Assembly: GCA_905147135.1 (NCBI GenBank)
Contig: LR990067.1
Coordinates: 11,098,001 to 11,162,000, forward strand
Reading direction: 5' to 3'
DNA: 64,000 bases
DNA from: Blastobasis lacticolella
Taxonomy: Eukaryota; Arthropoda; Insecta; Lepidoptera; Blastobasidae
Shown: piece after piece, positions 33,740-45,760 of the stretch
How the letters are laid out: each line of letters opens with the position of its first letter
How positions within the stretch are numbered: position 1 is the first letter of the stretch
Position numbers and translations under genes: made by a program
The notes under the pieces: model-generated
What the model was told of the DNA's origin: nothing
What the model saw: the letters and a program-made list of their open reading frames with translations, nothing else
Database searches by the model: none

Positions 33740-35140
33740 TTTTCAGTCTAGTCTAGTGTATAGACTGTGATGTCTGAGGAGTCTGTCTGGGTGGGTACCA
33801 CGACCTTATCTATTTCTGCCGCCAAGCAACAATGCTTGCAATAATGTGTACCGTTTTATTTATAAGGTATAATAGCCAGCGCAAGTAAATAATTAATGAC
33901 ATTATGATTATTATTGAATGACATCTTGTATCTACTTTTATTAGCTAGATAGAACTACTATTGACATTTTAATTAATATGCTTATTTATAATCTTGACAT
34001 TTATTAATTTTTATGAGTAATTCCATTAATAAATACAATTTTGTATCACATTTTATTTATAATGTAATTTTAAATGGTAATTAATTTAATTAAGTTAAAT
34101 AATTGGAATATTATCATAATTTTATGACGTGTAATGAAAAGTTACCAATAAATAATGTCTATGTCTATAGGCATCATGTTGTATTTCATTTTCGTTCTCA
34201 CAGAGAAAACACATATGTGGTTCTGCATTTTGTTAGGTAAATGAACCATAGACGCTTCTTATTATAATCTATAATGTCTCTCTTCTATAGGCCTGCTGGA
34301 AGAGATTTCTTCTTAGAAATAAGTAGTGCCTGTTGTGTCGTCTTTAATTTTGTAATTTCTGTATACTTTATATTGTGTGCAATAAATTGTTAAATAAAAT
34401 AAAATAAATAAATAGACGCTATGGCCGACAGTAACCGCTTACCATGACAAGGACTGTCTGCTTGTTTGTGACTGAGTAGCATAGCAAAAATTATCAATTA
34501 ATATAACCTGGTAACCTGGTCTGTAGTAACATAGCGGTTCTACAGAAATAATGCTGCAGAACATAACATTTTGACTGTACCCTGTCAATATATTTATGAA
34601 AATATTGTATATGTAAGAAAAAATACACAAATGTTCAAGAAGAACTGTGACATACATAACATTAATACTAGAAATAAAAACAAATTAGTACACTTAAAAA
34701 CAAGGCTAAGCAGAATTCTGAATTCATTTGTAGGGGCCAGTATTATAATAAAATACCTAACGACATAGTCGAGCTGCCTATACATAAATTTAAGTCTGTT
34801 GTAAATACCACTTTATGTAAAAAAGCATATTATAACGTAAATGACTATGTTAGAGATAAAAATGCTTGGTGTGACATTCGGTTAAATTAAAATTATATAA
34901 TTGATATGTGGCAAATGTTTTGACATTTTAATATTCATTCTTGACATTTAATTAATTTATATAAATTAAATTTAATACATTGTATGTTAGACGTATATCG
35001 ATTTGACATTATCTATTAATTTTTATTTATTGTTTATGTGATTACTGTTAAGTATGGACATTGTATTAACGTTCAATAAGTGTATTTTTGATACCTATGT
35101 TGAATAAAATTAATTGATTGATTGATTGAATTGAACATAT
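33740..35140 (+). repeat. LINE remnants, two families
   Basis: R5 at about 33760-33870; LINE 3' end GCCTGCTGGAAGAGATTTCT at 34290-34415. From 34561 the plus strand reads PCQYIYENIVYVRKNTQMFK, HNINTRNKNKLVHLKTRLSR and, after a shift, NDIVELPIHKFKSVVNTTLC and KKAYYNVNDYVRDKNAW, the C-terminus of another non-LTR polymerase. Its 3' UTR ends at a TTGATTGATTGATTGA tail near 35128. Confidence 0.6.
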
Positions 35141-35344
35141 TCCAAAACGTTACTATGAGGTCTCAGAGTGCGCGCGAAAGCTTAGGATTCCTACTTCCAA
35201 TACTTGAGTGGCGTTTCATACCAGTAATGCGCTGGCTGCCTTATCCTTCAAACCTGAACACAGCAATCCTCGCAAATATAAGGATACTTATATTATAAAG
35301 AGGAAAAGTCTGTATGTTGTGCGTGTTGGGGGTGATCTCCGAAT

Positions 35345-35690
35345 TTTTTTTTATGTCATACGATAGGCAAACAGGCAAGCGGGCCACCTGATGGAAAGTG
35401 GTCACCACTGCCTATAAACATTAGCAACACCGAGACTAACGCCAATGCGTTGCCCACCTCTATAACACGTTACTCTGGCAGCAAAAAGGCAAATATCCCT
35501 CCACTGCCAAAGCCACGGATCCCCAAATTCCCACCCCATGGAGCACTGGAAACCTTACTCACCGGCAGAAACACAATACAATTTAAAAGAGTATTGTTTG
35601 GCTGCGGTATTCTGTAAGGTGGGAGGTACTTCTCCAGTCGGGCGGCTCCAATTCAAACGGGATACCCCACTATGCCCTACCTCTCTTACT
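35345..35690 (-). repeat. L340 LINE 3' end, near full length
   Basis: The plus strand starts with a T run and ATGTCATACGATAGGCAAAC and ends CCCACTATGCCCTACCTCTC. The region 35700-36280 holds AT-rich sequence, a GTAT microsatellite at 35832-35850 and no gene. Confidence 0.7.
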
Positions 35691-36289
35691 TTACCTTAGA
35701 TACTGAACTGATTTTGAAAATTCTTACGCTTCATTATGACTACTTAGTTTTAATACTTGTACCATGGAGGACTTGTTCGAGGCCAGTTTAACACGCTGTA
35801 TGCGTCGCCGAATACTGGGCGAATAAAGTATAAGTATGTATGTATGTAAACTCTTTATTGCGTGTAACTACATAAAGAACAATAACAAAAGAAAATAAAT
35901 ATACATTGCAAAGGCGGGCTTATCCCACAATGGGATTTCTTCCAGCTAACCTTACCTTGGATAGTCCGAAATGAGCTATTTAACGAGCGGTGGTAGCAAT
36001 ATCGAGTTATGTGCAAATTTAAATATAACTATAATGTTGAATACTATATACCACATAAATATACTATACCATAAACTATAATACTATATACCTAACATAC
36101 TATAAATATATAATAGTTAAAAATAAAATAAAGCTCTATTGAATACTAAGGAAGTGCTTCTTCAAGTCAGAGTTTAGTCTAGTAATAAGAAGAAGATCCC
36201 TGAACAATAATAGGGTCAAGCGGAATAGTTGAATGTTTACAGAGATCCGAACTGCGCACGGGTGACTGAAGGCTGCTAGAAGCTGCTAA

Positions 36290-36635
36290 GAGATTTAGGG
36301 CATAGCGGGGTATCTCGTTCGAATTGGAGCCGCCCGACTGGGGAAGTACCTCCACCTTTCAGAATATCGCAGCTAAATAATACTCTTTCAAATAGTATTG
36401 TGTTTCTGCCGGTGAGTAAGGTTTCCAGTGCTCCATGGGGTGGGGATTTGGTGAACCGTGGCTTTGGCAGTGGAGTGGCATTTGCCTTTTGCTGCCAGAG
36501 CAACGTGTTATAGAGGTGGGCAACGCATTAGCGATACTCTTGGTGTTGCTAATGTCTATAGGCAGTGGTGACCACTTTCCATGAGGTGGCCCGCTTGCCT
36601 TTTTGTCTATCGTATAACATTAAAAAATATATATA
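36290..36635 (+). repeat. L340 LINE 3' end, near full length
   Basis: GGGCATAGCGGGGTATCTCG through CATGAGGTGGCCCGCTTGCC to an A-rich end. Opposite orientation to the copy 600 bp upstream. Confidence 0.7.
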
Positions 36636-36704
36636 TAAAAATCATATTATGAAACGCAAATGTAGCCTCTTTAGACCCTCAGGAGCGCAAAACTTTCAGA
36701 GTGC

Positions 36705-36850
36705 TCAATTTTTATTTTACCACGATGGCGGCAAATTATCTTACGGCCTGCCTGATGGTAAGCAGTAACCGCAGCCTATGGACGTTTGCAATACCAGGGG
36801 CATCACCCACGCGTTGCCGACCCCGTACAAACCTATGTAGTAAACAAAGC
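36705..36850 (-). repeat. K-LINE 3' end
   Basis: CTGCCTGATGGTAAGCAGTA, GGACGTTTGCAATACCAGGG, CACGCGTTGCCGACCCC. Confidence 0.6.
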
Positions 36851-37104
36851 AATATTGCTGCTTTCGTCCAAAAACATCGAAAACCAGACTTGTGCTAAGT
36901 TGATAGAAAAAACAGGCATTAAATGGCGAGCGCTCGTGTGAATGCGAGCGGTTCAACATTCGGGCCCCTATGCCGCTTACATACAACAAAGTCTGTCGCT
37001 ATGTATCCGTGTATGTATGTGTCTATGTACGCTTAGATCTTTTAAACTACGCAACGGATTTTAATGCGGTTTTTTACAATAGATAGAGTGATAAATATGC
37101 TTCA

Positions 37105-37670
37105 ATATGCTAGGACAACACAGCGATGGATGGACAGGACAACCAACGGCTTACGACGCGAGGATGCCGAAGACCGGGCGAAGTGGAGAAGAATGGGAAG
37201 GAAAGCGGACCCTGACAGAGGCCGGGATAAGCCTAGGACGATGATGATGATGCTAGGACAACACAACATCATCTAGCCCAAAAGTAAGCTAAGCTTGTTT
37301 TATGGGTGTTAGATAACTGATAAACTGCTTTTGTACTTTATTTAATTCATACTTATTAAACATACTACACCCAGACCCGTAGAGCTCGTCTAATCTAAAA
37401 TGACGCGCCCCACTATCGCATTAACATATACAAGCAAGTTTAAAATATGGACGCAATACATATACAAATGCCGTTGTAATTGGTCATTCAGTTGCCGGTG
37501 AGATTCAAACGTAGGAACACGCGTCGTTCATTGGCTCCCACACAGATGAAGTGTCGTTATCAATATTTGCACTCACACATCGAAATCAACTAACTAAGTA
37601 GTGGGGCGCGTCATTTTAGACTAGACAAGCTCTACCAGAAATTTAAATTCATCATTTCATTTGTTGTCGG
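37105..37670. repeat. RTE tail, then SINE-B interrupted by a MITE
   Basis: 37130-37255 reads RREDAEDRAKWRRMGRKADP and ends in an ATGATGATG tail (plus). SINE-B (minus) follows at 37255-37381 and resumes at 37633-37670 with CAGAAATTTAAATTCATCAT. The inserted element is listed separately. Confidence 0.7.
37382..37632 (-). mobile_element. 251-bp TA-flanked MITE, copy 1
   Basis: Terminal inverted repeats of about 35 bp (GAGCTCGTCTAATCTAAAAT ... CGCGCCCCACTA) and a TA on each side (37380-37381, 37633-37634) at the break in SINE-B. The interior matches the inverted copy at 44231-44481. TA targets point to the Tc1/mariner type (family knowledge). Confidence 0.8.
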
Positions 37671-38149
37671 AGTGATAGAATGAAGGTTTATAAAAGAAAA
37701 AAAGGCAGGTGGGGGTAAAAGGTGTATGCGAACGAAGTCGCGTCGGGTCCGCTAGTAGTAAACCACAGTGCAAAACAAAATTTGACAGTCTATGAAAGTA
37801 GCTAACTTTCCAATCTTTCTGTACTACTGAAACATAGCAATATCGCAGCTTTCGTCCAAAAACATCAGGAATGAGCGATCAAAATGAACAAACAAGAGAA
37901 TAAAGACCAAGATGCTTATAATTCCGCGACGGTAGGGTGAGCGCTCCAGTTGTTGTCAGCTTAATATCTTAATCCGATCGCGAACAGATGTTTACAGTCG
38001 GATCTCATTATAATACTAGGGTGGAGGGCCTATTGGCGACTCGGTGGCTTGTTTTTTTTTACTTATAAATATTTTCGTTTTGTGGTTTAGCTCAGTTATT
38101 TGAATATAATTTTGGATGGTTGTTTTTTTTACTGTCATTTGTAGCTTCA

Positions 38150-38400
38150 GCAATAATGATATTTTTTGTAATGGTACGGCAGACAAACAGGTAATCGGGC
38201 CTCCTGATGGAAAGTGGCCACCGCCGCCTATGGACATCAGCAACACCAGGGACGCTGCCAATGCATTGCCCGCGTCTAAGGAGACATCTAATATACCTCT
38301 TGAACGATCCCATGTCATAGTCCAGAGGAAACACTGTGGCATTCCACATCCGAATCGAACGAACGAGAAACGTTCTTTCGAACCTTCGTGTGGACACGAC
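38150..38400 (-). repeat. J-LINE 3' end
   Basis: The minus strand contains NATVFPLDYDMGSFKRYIRC and the RRGQCIGSVPGVADVHRRRW ending; the plus strand begins ATGGTACGGCAGACAAACAG. Confidence 0.7.
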
Positions 38401-38984
38401 TAGAGGGCCTGCATAATTTATTTTACATACTTCTAGTCTCCCTGTCTGTCGGACACTCACAATATGCTTTCTCTCAGGGGCAAGTAAAGATATCAGCGTG
38501 AAATTAATATTTAAAAATAGAGTCCAGAACCTCTCAATAGTGAAAATATCAGACTTCTAACTCTGGTAAACTTAATCAAAACCTTTTTAGAATCTTTACA
38601 TAAAAAAGTCGCTTCCGGTCGTGTGATCTTTTAAACTGCGCAACGCATTTTATGCGTTTTGCAACAACAGATGGACTAATTCAAGAGGAAGATGCAAGAA
38701 CGAAGTCGCGCTGGGTTCACCAGTTATATATCGGAGACTTATTATACCGTAATACTGTTTAGAATTGATACATTTCGTTTATTATTTAATTTGGTACCAA
38801 GTTTAATTTCTTTTTTTATTGCGTTACCCTGTCAATAACAGGGGTACCCACCCTACATCGGCTAAGTATCGCTAAAGGAAGGGATTACCGTGGTTACTCC
38901 GGTTCCTGTAAATCCTACTAATAGTATAAATACGAATGTTGGTATGATTGTATGTCCTCCAATCGCATAGAAACAAAACAGCCG

Positions 38985-39225
38985 ATTATGGCCGTATGGT
39001 GTCCGGCAGAGTAGAATAGCACCAACCCTTTACACTCGTGGGTGTCGTACAAGGCGACTAATATTTTCAAAGCAAAAGATCTAGTGTCTCCGTCGGCTGG
39101 AAAATGGGCAGCAGCGTTTTCCATGTTATATTTATAACACTGCAATCTTCAACGCCGCCTCCCCTTTCGTGGGACAGGCCCTAAGTCCGACTGTGGATAG
39201 TGGACTGTTATGGGCTGTGATCAGC
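38985..39225. repeat. R250 repeat
   Basis: GCCGTATGGTGTCCGGCAGA to GGACTGTTATGGGCTGTGAT. 39230-39920 shows no gene; a short inverted pair around GTATGTTCCGG lies at 39525-39570. Confidence 0.6.
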
Positions 39226-39924
39226 AAAGATTATGTACTTTATTTAGAAATACCTGAAGCGTGCTTGTTAGACTGATAACTAAAGTTATGCACTCAGAGT
39301 CCGGAAACTGGATGGGTGACCTTTGCATAATGGTTTTGTTTGGTAGTAGTGTAAAAACGTAACCGTTATCGTAAAAACGTAAACGTGTATATAACATTTT
39401 GTAATCAAAATAAATCATGTGTTCATCTTGCATCTTTGTCAATAACCGAGAGTTCTTATAATTTTGATCTTATAGGTCCAAACTAAAGGACCGATTTCGA
39501 TATAATTTTTTTTTTTGAAGGGTAGGTATGTTCCGGGTTTCCTACCGCGTACCTTTGCCGGAACATACCCTTAAAATGTGTGATAATAACCGCGATAGTT
39601 TAAAACATTAAATCTACTATTAATAGTATCTATTATTAAAATCGGTTCTGTAGTTTTGGAATTGATTATAATAATAATGAAACTACTAGAATTTAGCAAC
39701 ATCAAACATCTGTCGTTTACTATCTCATGCAATTGAATTTCGAAAAAATATTGCCTAAATCCTTCCGCCAGCCAAAGTATTTACAGTTTAATGTTAAAGA
39801 TCTATAGCTATACAGCTATAGTAACTTTTTTTATTCTACGCAGTGACAAACGAGCAAACAACCCACCTGATGATAAGTGGTAATAGTCGCCCATAACGTC
39901 TGTGACATCTTATCATTTATTCGT

Positions 39925-40172
39925 ATGGCAAAATAGTGTTGTGTTTCTGCCGGTGAGTAAGGTTTCCAGTGCTCCATGGGGTGGGGAATTGGGGAACCGT
40001 GGCTTTGGCAGTGGAGGGGCATTTGCCTTTTTGCTGCCAGAGCAACGTGTTTTAGAGGTGGGCAACGCATTGGCGATACTCTTGGTGTTGCTTATGTCTA
40101 TAGGCAGTGGTGACCACTTTCCAGCAGGTGGCCCGCTTACCTGTTTGCCTACTGTATGACATAGAAAAAAAT
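39925..40172 (+). repeat. L340 LINE 3' end
   Basis: GTTGTGTTTCTGCCGGTGAG to CCTACTGTATGACATAGAAA. Confidence 0.65.
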
Positions 40173-41430
40173 ACTAATTACGATCTACAAATTAAAATCA
40201 AGCGAAGTCAGCCATTCAATGGCTTCGTTACTATAGATGATCAGGCCCTCCGGTGGGCCAGGGTAACTTGTGCTAGGTCATTCCACCTTTAAACAACTAT
40301 AGCTGTACCTCTAACAAACACGAATTCCTTATTTTTTACCAACTCGTTGTTCTAGCGCCAACTTTTTTGGTTGGACCTTGAGGTGGGCCGTTTTTTACTA
40401 TGTTTTTTACTAATGAAATGAAATGAAATATATTTATTGATTAATAAGGACACCACATTACAACAATCACATAATATAAAATAAACAATAATCATACAAA
40501 TAAAAAAAATTATGTACCAAATTACAAAATTAATATATCGATTCGGAATTGCTGTGCTGTGGCACACCTTGTCAACAAAAGGACCTCACTCAGCATGAGC
40601 CACGGCCGGAGCCGAGGCGCTGATCTCCCGTGAGTCCCGCGGAGTGAGGTCTAGAACGCTGCGGTCTAAAAATTTAAATACAAAACAAATAAAACAAAAG
40701 CTTAAAAGCAGTCAACCAAACATAAATCTATTTGCCCAAGCTTGGGCAGCCTCTGAAGCCTCTAACTCTATAAACACTTTTCCGCCGCCGCTCCCTCCGC
40801 GGTAGGATAGATTTTATCCACATAATCATTAATTATTGTTACTATTAGTCTGTTTTATGTTATTTTCTTTTCTTTTTTGTTGCACCGCCTTGTATTGTTC
40901 TCTGGTTGACTGGTAGAAAAAGCTACCTAGCTCTAATTCCGCCATTGTACTGTAATGGTACTAACCAGAGGGTGCTCCTTGAAGCCGAAGACCGAAAAGT
41001 GAAAAAGTAGGAGTAGGAATTTTATTTGGGTGACTTAATTATGATTATTTAAATAACATTAAATTATTTAAACAATTTATAAAAACTGACATACTATTAT
41101 TTGGTAGTAATATTCAATTAATTATAGTTTTGACATTTCAAATGATGATTCATCTTGACATCTTATTGGTTTAGTTTGGCTTAATTTTCATTTTATTTTA
41201 AATTTATATAAAGTAATACCTATGTGGATTGTATCGTATACCGTAAGGTGGAACATGGAGATCTGTTAAATATATGTAACCAACTTTGTAACCCATGTTG
41301 ACGATTAATTAAATAAATTGAAATTGAGGAAAGCGGACGTTGCGGAAGCCGGGATTGACCGCTCGGATGATGATGATGAAAAAGCTTACTTTGTCGCGTT
41401 TGAAGGATTAAGCTGTCAGTGACTGTTTAC
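40173..41430. other. Degenerate LINE 3' tails, no gene seen
   Basis: 40410-40670 holds GAAATGAAATGAAATATATT and CCTCACTCAGCATGAGCCAC, resembling 46985-47180. 41040-41325 is AT-rich with TTGACATTTC-like motifs typical of LINE 3' UTRs here. 41330-41390 is an RTE tail (GGACGTTGCGGAAGCCGGGA plus ATGATGATGATG). Confidence 0.45.
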
Positions 41431-41431
41431 A

Positions 41432-41722
41432 TGTTATCTGGGCACACAAGGGCCCGGGGTCCACCTTAACCATGATCCAGGATTTGGCAGATCAGATAAC
41501 TACAGTGCAGCGCCTGCCACCTGACCTCCGTGATCCTGTAACCAGATGGGATATTCAGGCGCCTAAATGTGCAGGTTTTATCACGTATCAATTAGTGTTC
41601 AACTAATGTAGGTACATTACTCAGAAAAGAGTCATAGTCCATGGCGGAACTGGGGTTCGAACCCAGTACCTCGGGGTCTCGAGGTACGAGTCGGACCTCT
41701 TAACCATTAGGCCACCAGCGCT
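41432..41722 (-). repeat. SINE-A, best head-to-body copy
   Basis: On the minus strand: GTGGCCTAATGGTTAAGAGG, GTACTGGGTTCGAACCCCAG, then GAACACTAATTGATACGTGA, CACATTTAGGCGCCTGAATA, AGATCAGATAA-complement sequence and GACCCCGGGC-like end. The A and B boxes identify a tRNA-derived, pol III-type SINE. Confidence 0.75.
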
Positions 41723-42509
41723 CTTTGAAGGATATTTATGCAAATATTTGTTGTAAATCTATGTCCTATTTACATATATTAGTACCTACTGATAAACTTT
41801 ATCCCATTGGATGTTCACGAATGAAATTACTTTATTTAAAATTCTATTTAAATTAAATTCTCCTTTAGCATGGCCGATGAAGGAAATATTAAATGTGAAT
41901 GTTAAATTTCTTGTTATTTTGGGAATTTATTCACCCCAAGACCAGAAGGGGTTGCACATTTACCGCGTCAACCGACGCCATCTACCGTCGAGTAGCGGTA
42001 TCATGTTTATTTCCGGGAAGATTCTGGGTTTTGTGAGAGCAAATTATTTGAACATGTAAAAGTCGTGACACATATTTTTAATTAAGTATGTAAATGCCAC
42101 AAAAATACCAATTTTAACATGTCATGTACAAAGCCAGTCCATCATCAGTATTCTATTACGTAGGTGATCTCGTCTGTCAGAATTCATTTCTTTACTCCAC
42201 CCAGTCAACGAAAAAAATAAATGCAAATAATCAAATGAGCGTATGTTGTTTACTGGAGATTGGGAATTTGAAAAATTACATTAGGCAAGAGCTGTAGAGA
42301 ACTTTACAAGCTTTAATTTAATAATAGATCTTAATCCCCGTAGGATGCACTGTTTTCTAGATATTTACAAAAAACCATAAACAACTAATTTACAAAAAGC
42401 GCCAAGAACACAAGCAAGTTATTAAAGGTTTTTACGGACCTATAGAAGACCGACAGATGAGCAACCCTTCGCTAAAAGACATATAATTTAGTTTTCCTCA
42501 CTCCGTCTC

Positions 42510-42770
42510 CGTTGGTAAGACTCTATTAAGCCTGAGGAATTCGCCTGGGTGAGCACCACCGCCTTATCTATTTCTGTTACCAGTGGTATTCCGGTTTATT
42601 ATTTTATTTATTTTTATTTTTAGCCATTTCTGTCCCACTGCAGGGCAAAGGCCTTCCTTTCGATCTTCCACGACTCACGGTCGGATGCTTTCCTCGGCCA
42701 ATCGAAAAGGCGTCCAACTCGTCCCGCCATCTCCGTTTAGGCCTTCCGCGCTTCCTTGTTACGTTTTAAC
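42510..42770 (-). repeat. R5 fragment and RTE-like C-terminus
   Basis: R5 at 42520-42590. The minus strand 42765-42615 gives RKRGRPKRRWRDELDAF, then frame-shifted remnants of a DRESWK...FALQWD-like end of RTE polymerases. Confidence 0.5.
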
Positions 42771-43087
42771 GGATAAATTATTATAAATTCCTAGCCACTA
42801 CAGCAATGAGGTTAGGCAATACAAAGGACCTGGAAGACGCTAAGTAAGCTGCGAACCCAGGTGGGCCGATGTAAAGAAAACTCTTTAGGTGGGGATCGCA
42901 ACGCATCCTACGGTTCTGCTTTTTTCTGATTCTGATTACGACATGAAACCTTTGTGGGTGTTATACCTTGTGTGCGAAAGTGACGACGTTCCAAGAAGCG
43001 TCGACGAAGGTTATAAGGGTATCATTAAAAAAATTAAATTTTTTTTCTCCTTTGACATTTTTGTTTTGACATTGTTTATTTATTTCA

Positions 43088-43655
43088 TTAGCCGTGTGGT
43101 GTACGGCAGAGTAGAATAGCACCAACCCCTTACGTTCGTGGAGATTATAGCAATAACCTCCCCTTTCGTATGAGAGGCACTATGTTCTGCAGTGGTCTGA
43201 TATGGGTTGTGATGATTATTTATTTCATTAATTATGATGAATGTGAAATTTTCAATATAATTAACTTACCTTATGTAGGCAGGATTACATTCATACTAAT
43301 ACATTTATCTTGTTTGTTGTTTATTTATATTGTTGTTGACAATACATATACTTGTGAATTGACTAACAATTAATGTAATATTCTTAACATTGAAAAATAT
43401 TTGAAAGAACGGTTCTTGCTCACACGATACGGTTGTGAAATGAGCTGACACTGTAGCTCCCAGCTACTTGTTCCCAGCTACAGCTTTCCTTTGGACTATG
43501 ACATAGGTTCCTTCAAGAGGTATATCAGAGGTCTCCTTAGAGGCCGGCAACGCATTGGTAGCGCCCTGGTGTTGCTGATACCCATAGGCGGCGGTGACCA
43601 CTTCCCATCAGGCGGACCGCATGCCTGTTTGTCTGTCGAATAACAAAATAAAATT
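43088..43655 (+). repeat. Truncated R250 (43088-43215) and J-LINE 3' end (43470-43655)
   Basis: R250: GCCGTGTGGTGTACGGCAGA to GGTTGTGATGAT with an internal deletion. J-LINE: TTTCCTTTGGACTATGACAT, GGTATATCAGAGGTCTCCTT, CATCAGGCGGACCGCATGCC, A-rich end. 43660-44225 is AT-rich with an AAATAAATAAAT tail near 44080. Confidence 0.6.
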
Positions 43656-44230
43656 ATTATTGGTAAATAAACTAAACTAAATTAGCCGATATGCGTAACG
43701 ACGATATCAGGATGTGTAATGCGGTAACTGACTCAAGGTAAAAGAAATGAAGGCAATTAATGTTTATTTCATTATCAATGCGCGCTCGCGTCCTCCTCGG
43801 CGATTTGATCTCGAAGCACGACGTCGATATATTTGCTGATGGACTGCGTAAATTTTCTCGTTCTATAAATATTTTTATTAATAACGCCTAAATGATTATT
43901 AAATTGTCAATGTGTCTGTATATCTTAATGTATTTTATTTTATTTTATTGTATTAATGTAGTGATTCAATTGATTTATATTATGAATTCATTTATATTTT
44001 TTTGTTATGAAATATGAATTATGTTTTTAAATGTTAAATGTAAACGTTTTGGATTCTGTCTGTAAGTTTGCATTTATTTTAAATAAATAAATAAATAAAT
44101 GTTTGGTTATCTTATCGGATATGGAACACAGTCACTAGCACCTGAATATGAAGTTCAAGTTAAAATCAAATAACATGATATAACTACTTATACATAGATT
44201 ATGAATAAAATCACCTTTTGAACATTTGTA

Positions 44231-44481
44231 GAGCTCGTCTAGTCTAAGATGTCGCGCCCCACTACTTAGTTAGTTGATTTCGATGTGTGAGTGCAAATAT
44301 TGATAACGACACTTCATCTGTGTGGGAGCCAATGAACGGCGCGTGCTCCGACGTTTGAATCTTACCGGCAACTGAATGACCAATTACAACGGCATTTGTA
44401 TATGTATTGCGTTCATATTTTAAACTTGCTTGTGTGCGTTAATGCGATAGTGGGGCGCGTCATTTTAAATTAGACGAGCTC
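44231..44481 (+). mobile_element. 251-bp TA-flanked MITE, copy 2
   Basis: Same length and terminal repeats as 37382-37632 but inverted. TA at 44229-44230 and 44482-44483. Interior carries GTGCAAATATTGATAACGAC and CAATTACAACGGCATTTGTA. Confidence 0.8.
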
Positions 44482-44514
44482 TACCACTGTATTATACTTT
44501 TATTATTAGTAGAT

Positions 44515-44900
44515 AAGGATCTGGTAATGATCGCAGGCACCAGCTGAATGCGGAAGGCACAGGATCGGTCTTTGTGGTGATCTCTGGGGAGGCCTATGCC
44601 CAGCTGTGGGCGTCTTCTGGCTGATATGATGAATAGAAGATGAGTAATTCAAAACCGGTTGCAATTGAATAAAATTAGTGTAATAAAGGTTTTTTTATAC
44701 CACTTAGGTGGCAAACAAGCTTGCGGCCTGCCTGATGGTAAGCAGTCACCGCAGCCTATGGACGTTTGCAATACCAGGGGAATCACCCACGCGTTGCCGA
44801 TCCCGAAAAATCCTTTTAACCCTTTTCTTGATGAACTCCATGTTGTACTCTCCAGGGAAAACCTCTCCAGGGAAAACCTCTCCAGGTAGTGTACAAAAGA
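44515..44900. repeat. RTE tail (+) and K-LINE 3' end (-)
   Basis: 44515-44635: CGCAGGCACCAGCTGAATGC, GATCTCTGGGGAGGCCTATG, GATATGATGA tail. 44690-44900: T run, GGTGGCAAACAAGCTTGCGG, then a partial repeat of CTCTCCAGGGAAAAC. Confidence 0.6.
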
Positions 44901-45104
44901 TGATTTAATATGTTTAAAGGTTTTATTTACATTTTAAATTACAGTTATTAACATAAAGAAAAAAAAAGGCTTACTCTAACACCAAAAACCTTAATTCTAA
45001 CTGAACTAAAGATAAAAAACTTGACCCAGTTCCCCGAATTTGGAAAAGTCCCCAGAAGATTAATTCATTATATTATGGAGTTCCATTATAAGATGAAAGA
45101 TGAT

Positions 45105-45760
45105 TGAATTCAAGATTAGGATGTTAAGATGGATGTGTAGAGTGACGAGGTGTGACAAAGTATGAAACGAATACATAAGAGGAAGCTTGAAAGTAGCCCC
45201 AATTGGTGACAAGATTCAAAGTAGCCGCTTGTCATGGTTCGGCCATATTATGCGGAGAGAAGAAAATCATCACCAGAAGGGTATTGAATATGAATGTGGA
45301 TGAACACCAAAGAAAAGATGAAGGGATTATGTGATGAGGGACAGATGAGGGATATCAGTGAGCGAGAGGTGAGCGTGGAGATGACAGCGGATAGGGATAA
45401 AAAGAGAAAGAAAACATACTATATTTTAAGAGAGGTAGGGCATAGCCGGGTATCCTGTTGGAATTGGAGCCGCCCGACTGGGGAAGTACCTCCACCTTAC
45501 AGAATACCGCAGCTAAACAAAACTCTTTTAAATAGTGTTGTGTTTCTGCCGGTGAGTAAGGTTTCCAGTGCTCCATGGGGTGGGGATTTGGGGAACCGTG
45601 GCTTTGGCAGTGGATTTGTCTTTTTGCTGCCAGAGCAACGTGTTATAGAGGTGGGCACCGCATTGGCGATACTCTTGGTGTTGCTAATTTCTAAAGGCAG
45701 TGGTGACCACTTTCCAGCAGGTGGCCCGCTTGCCTGTTATCCTACTGTTATCCTACTATA
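45105..45760 (+). repeat. RTE-like C-terminus followed by L340
   Basis: 45225-45420 reads SRLSWFGHIMRREENHHQKG and, after stops, ISEREVSVEMTADRDKKRKK, an RTE-type tail. 45430-45750 is a plus L340 copy (GTAGGGCATAGCCGGGTATC to GCAGGTGGCCCGCTTGCC). Confidence 0.6.

Noticed and set aside
41640..41722. Possible tRNA genes (also near 15700, 14040, 17910, 24000)
   Set aside because: A and B boxes are present but the cloverleaf and anticodon context are lost and SINE bodies follow; they are SINE heads.
44231..44481. Regulatory element conserved at two loci (with 37382-37632)
   Set aside because: TA flanks, inverted ends and insertion into a SINE show a transposable element.
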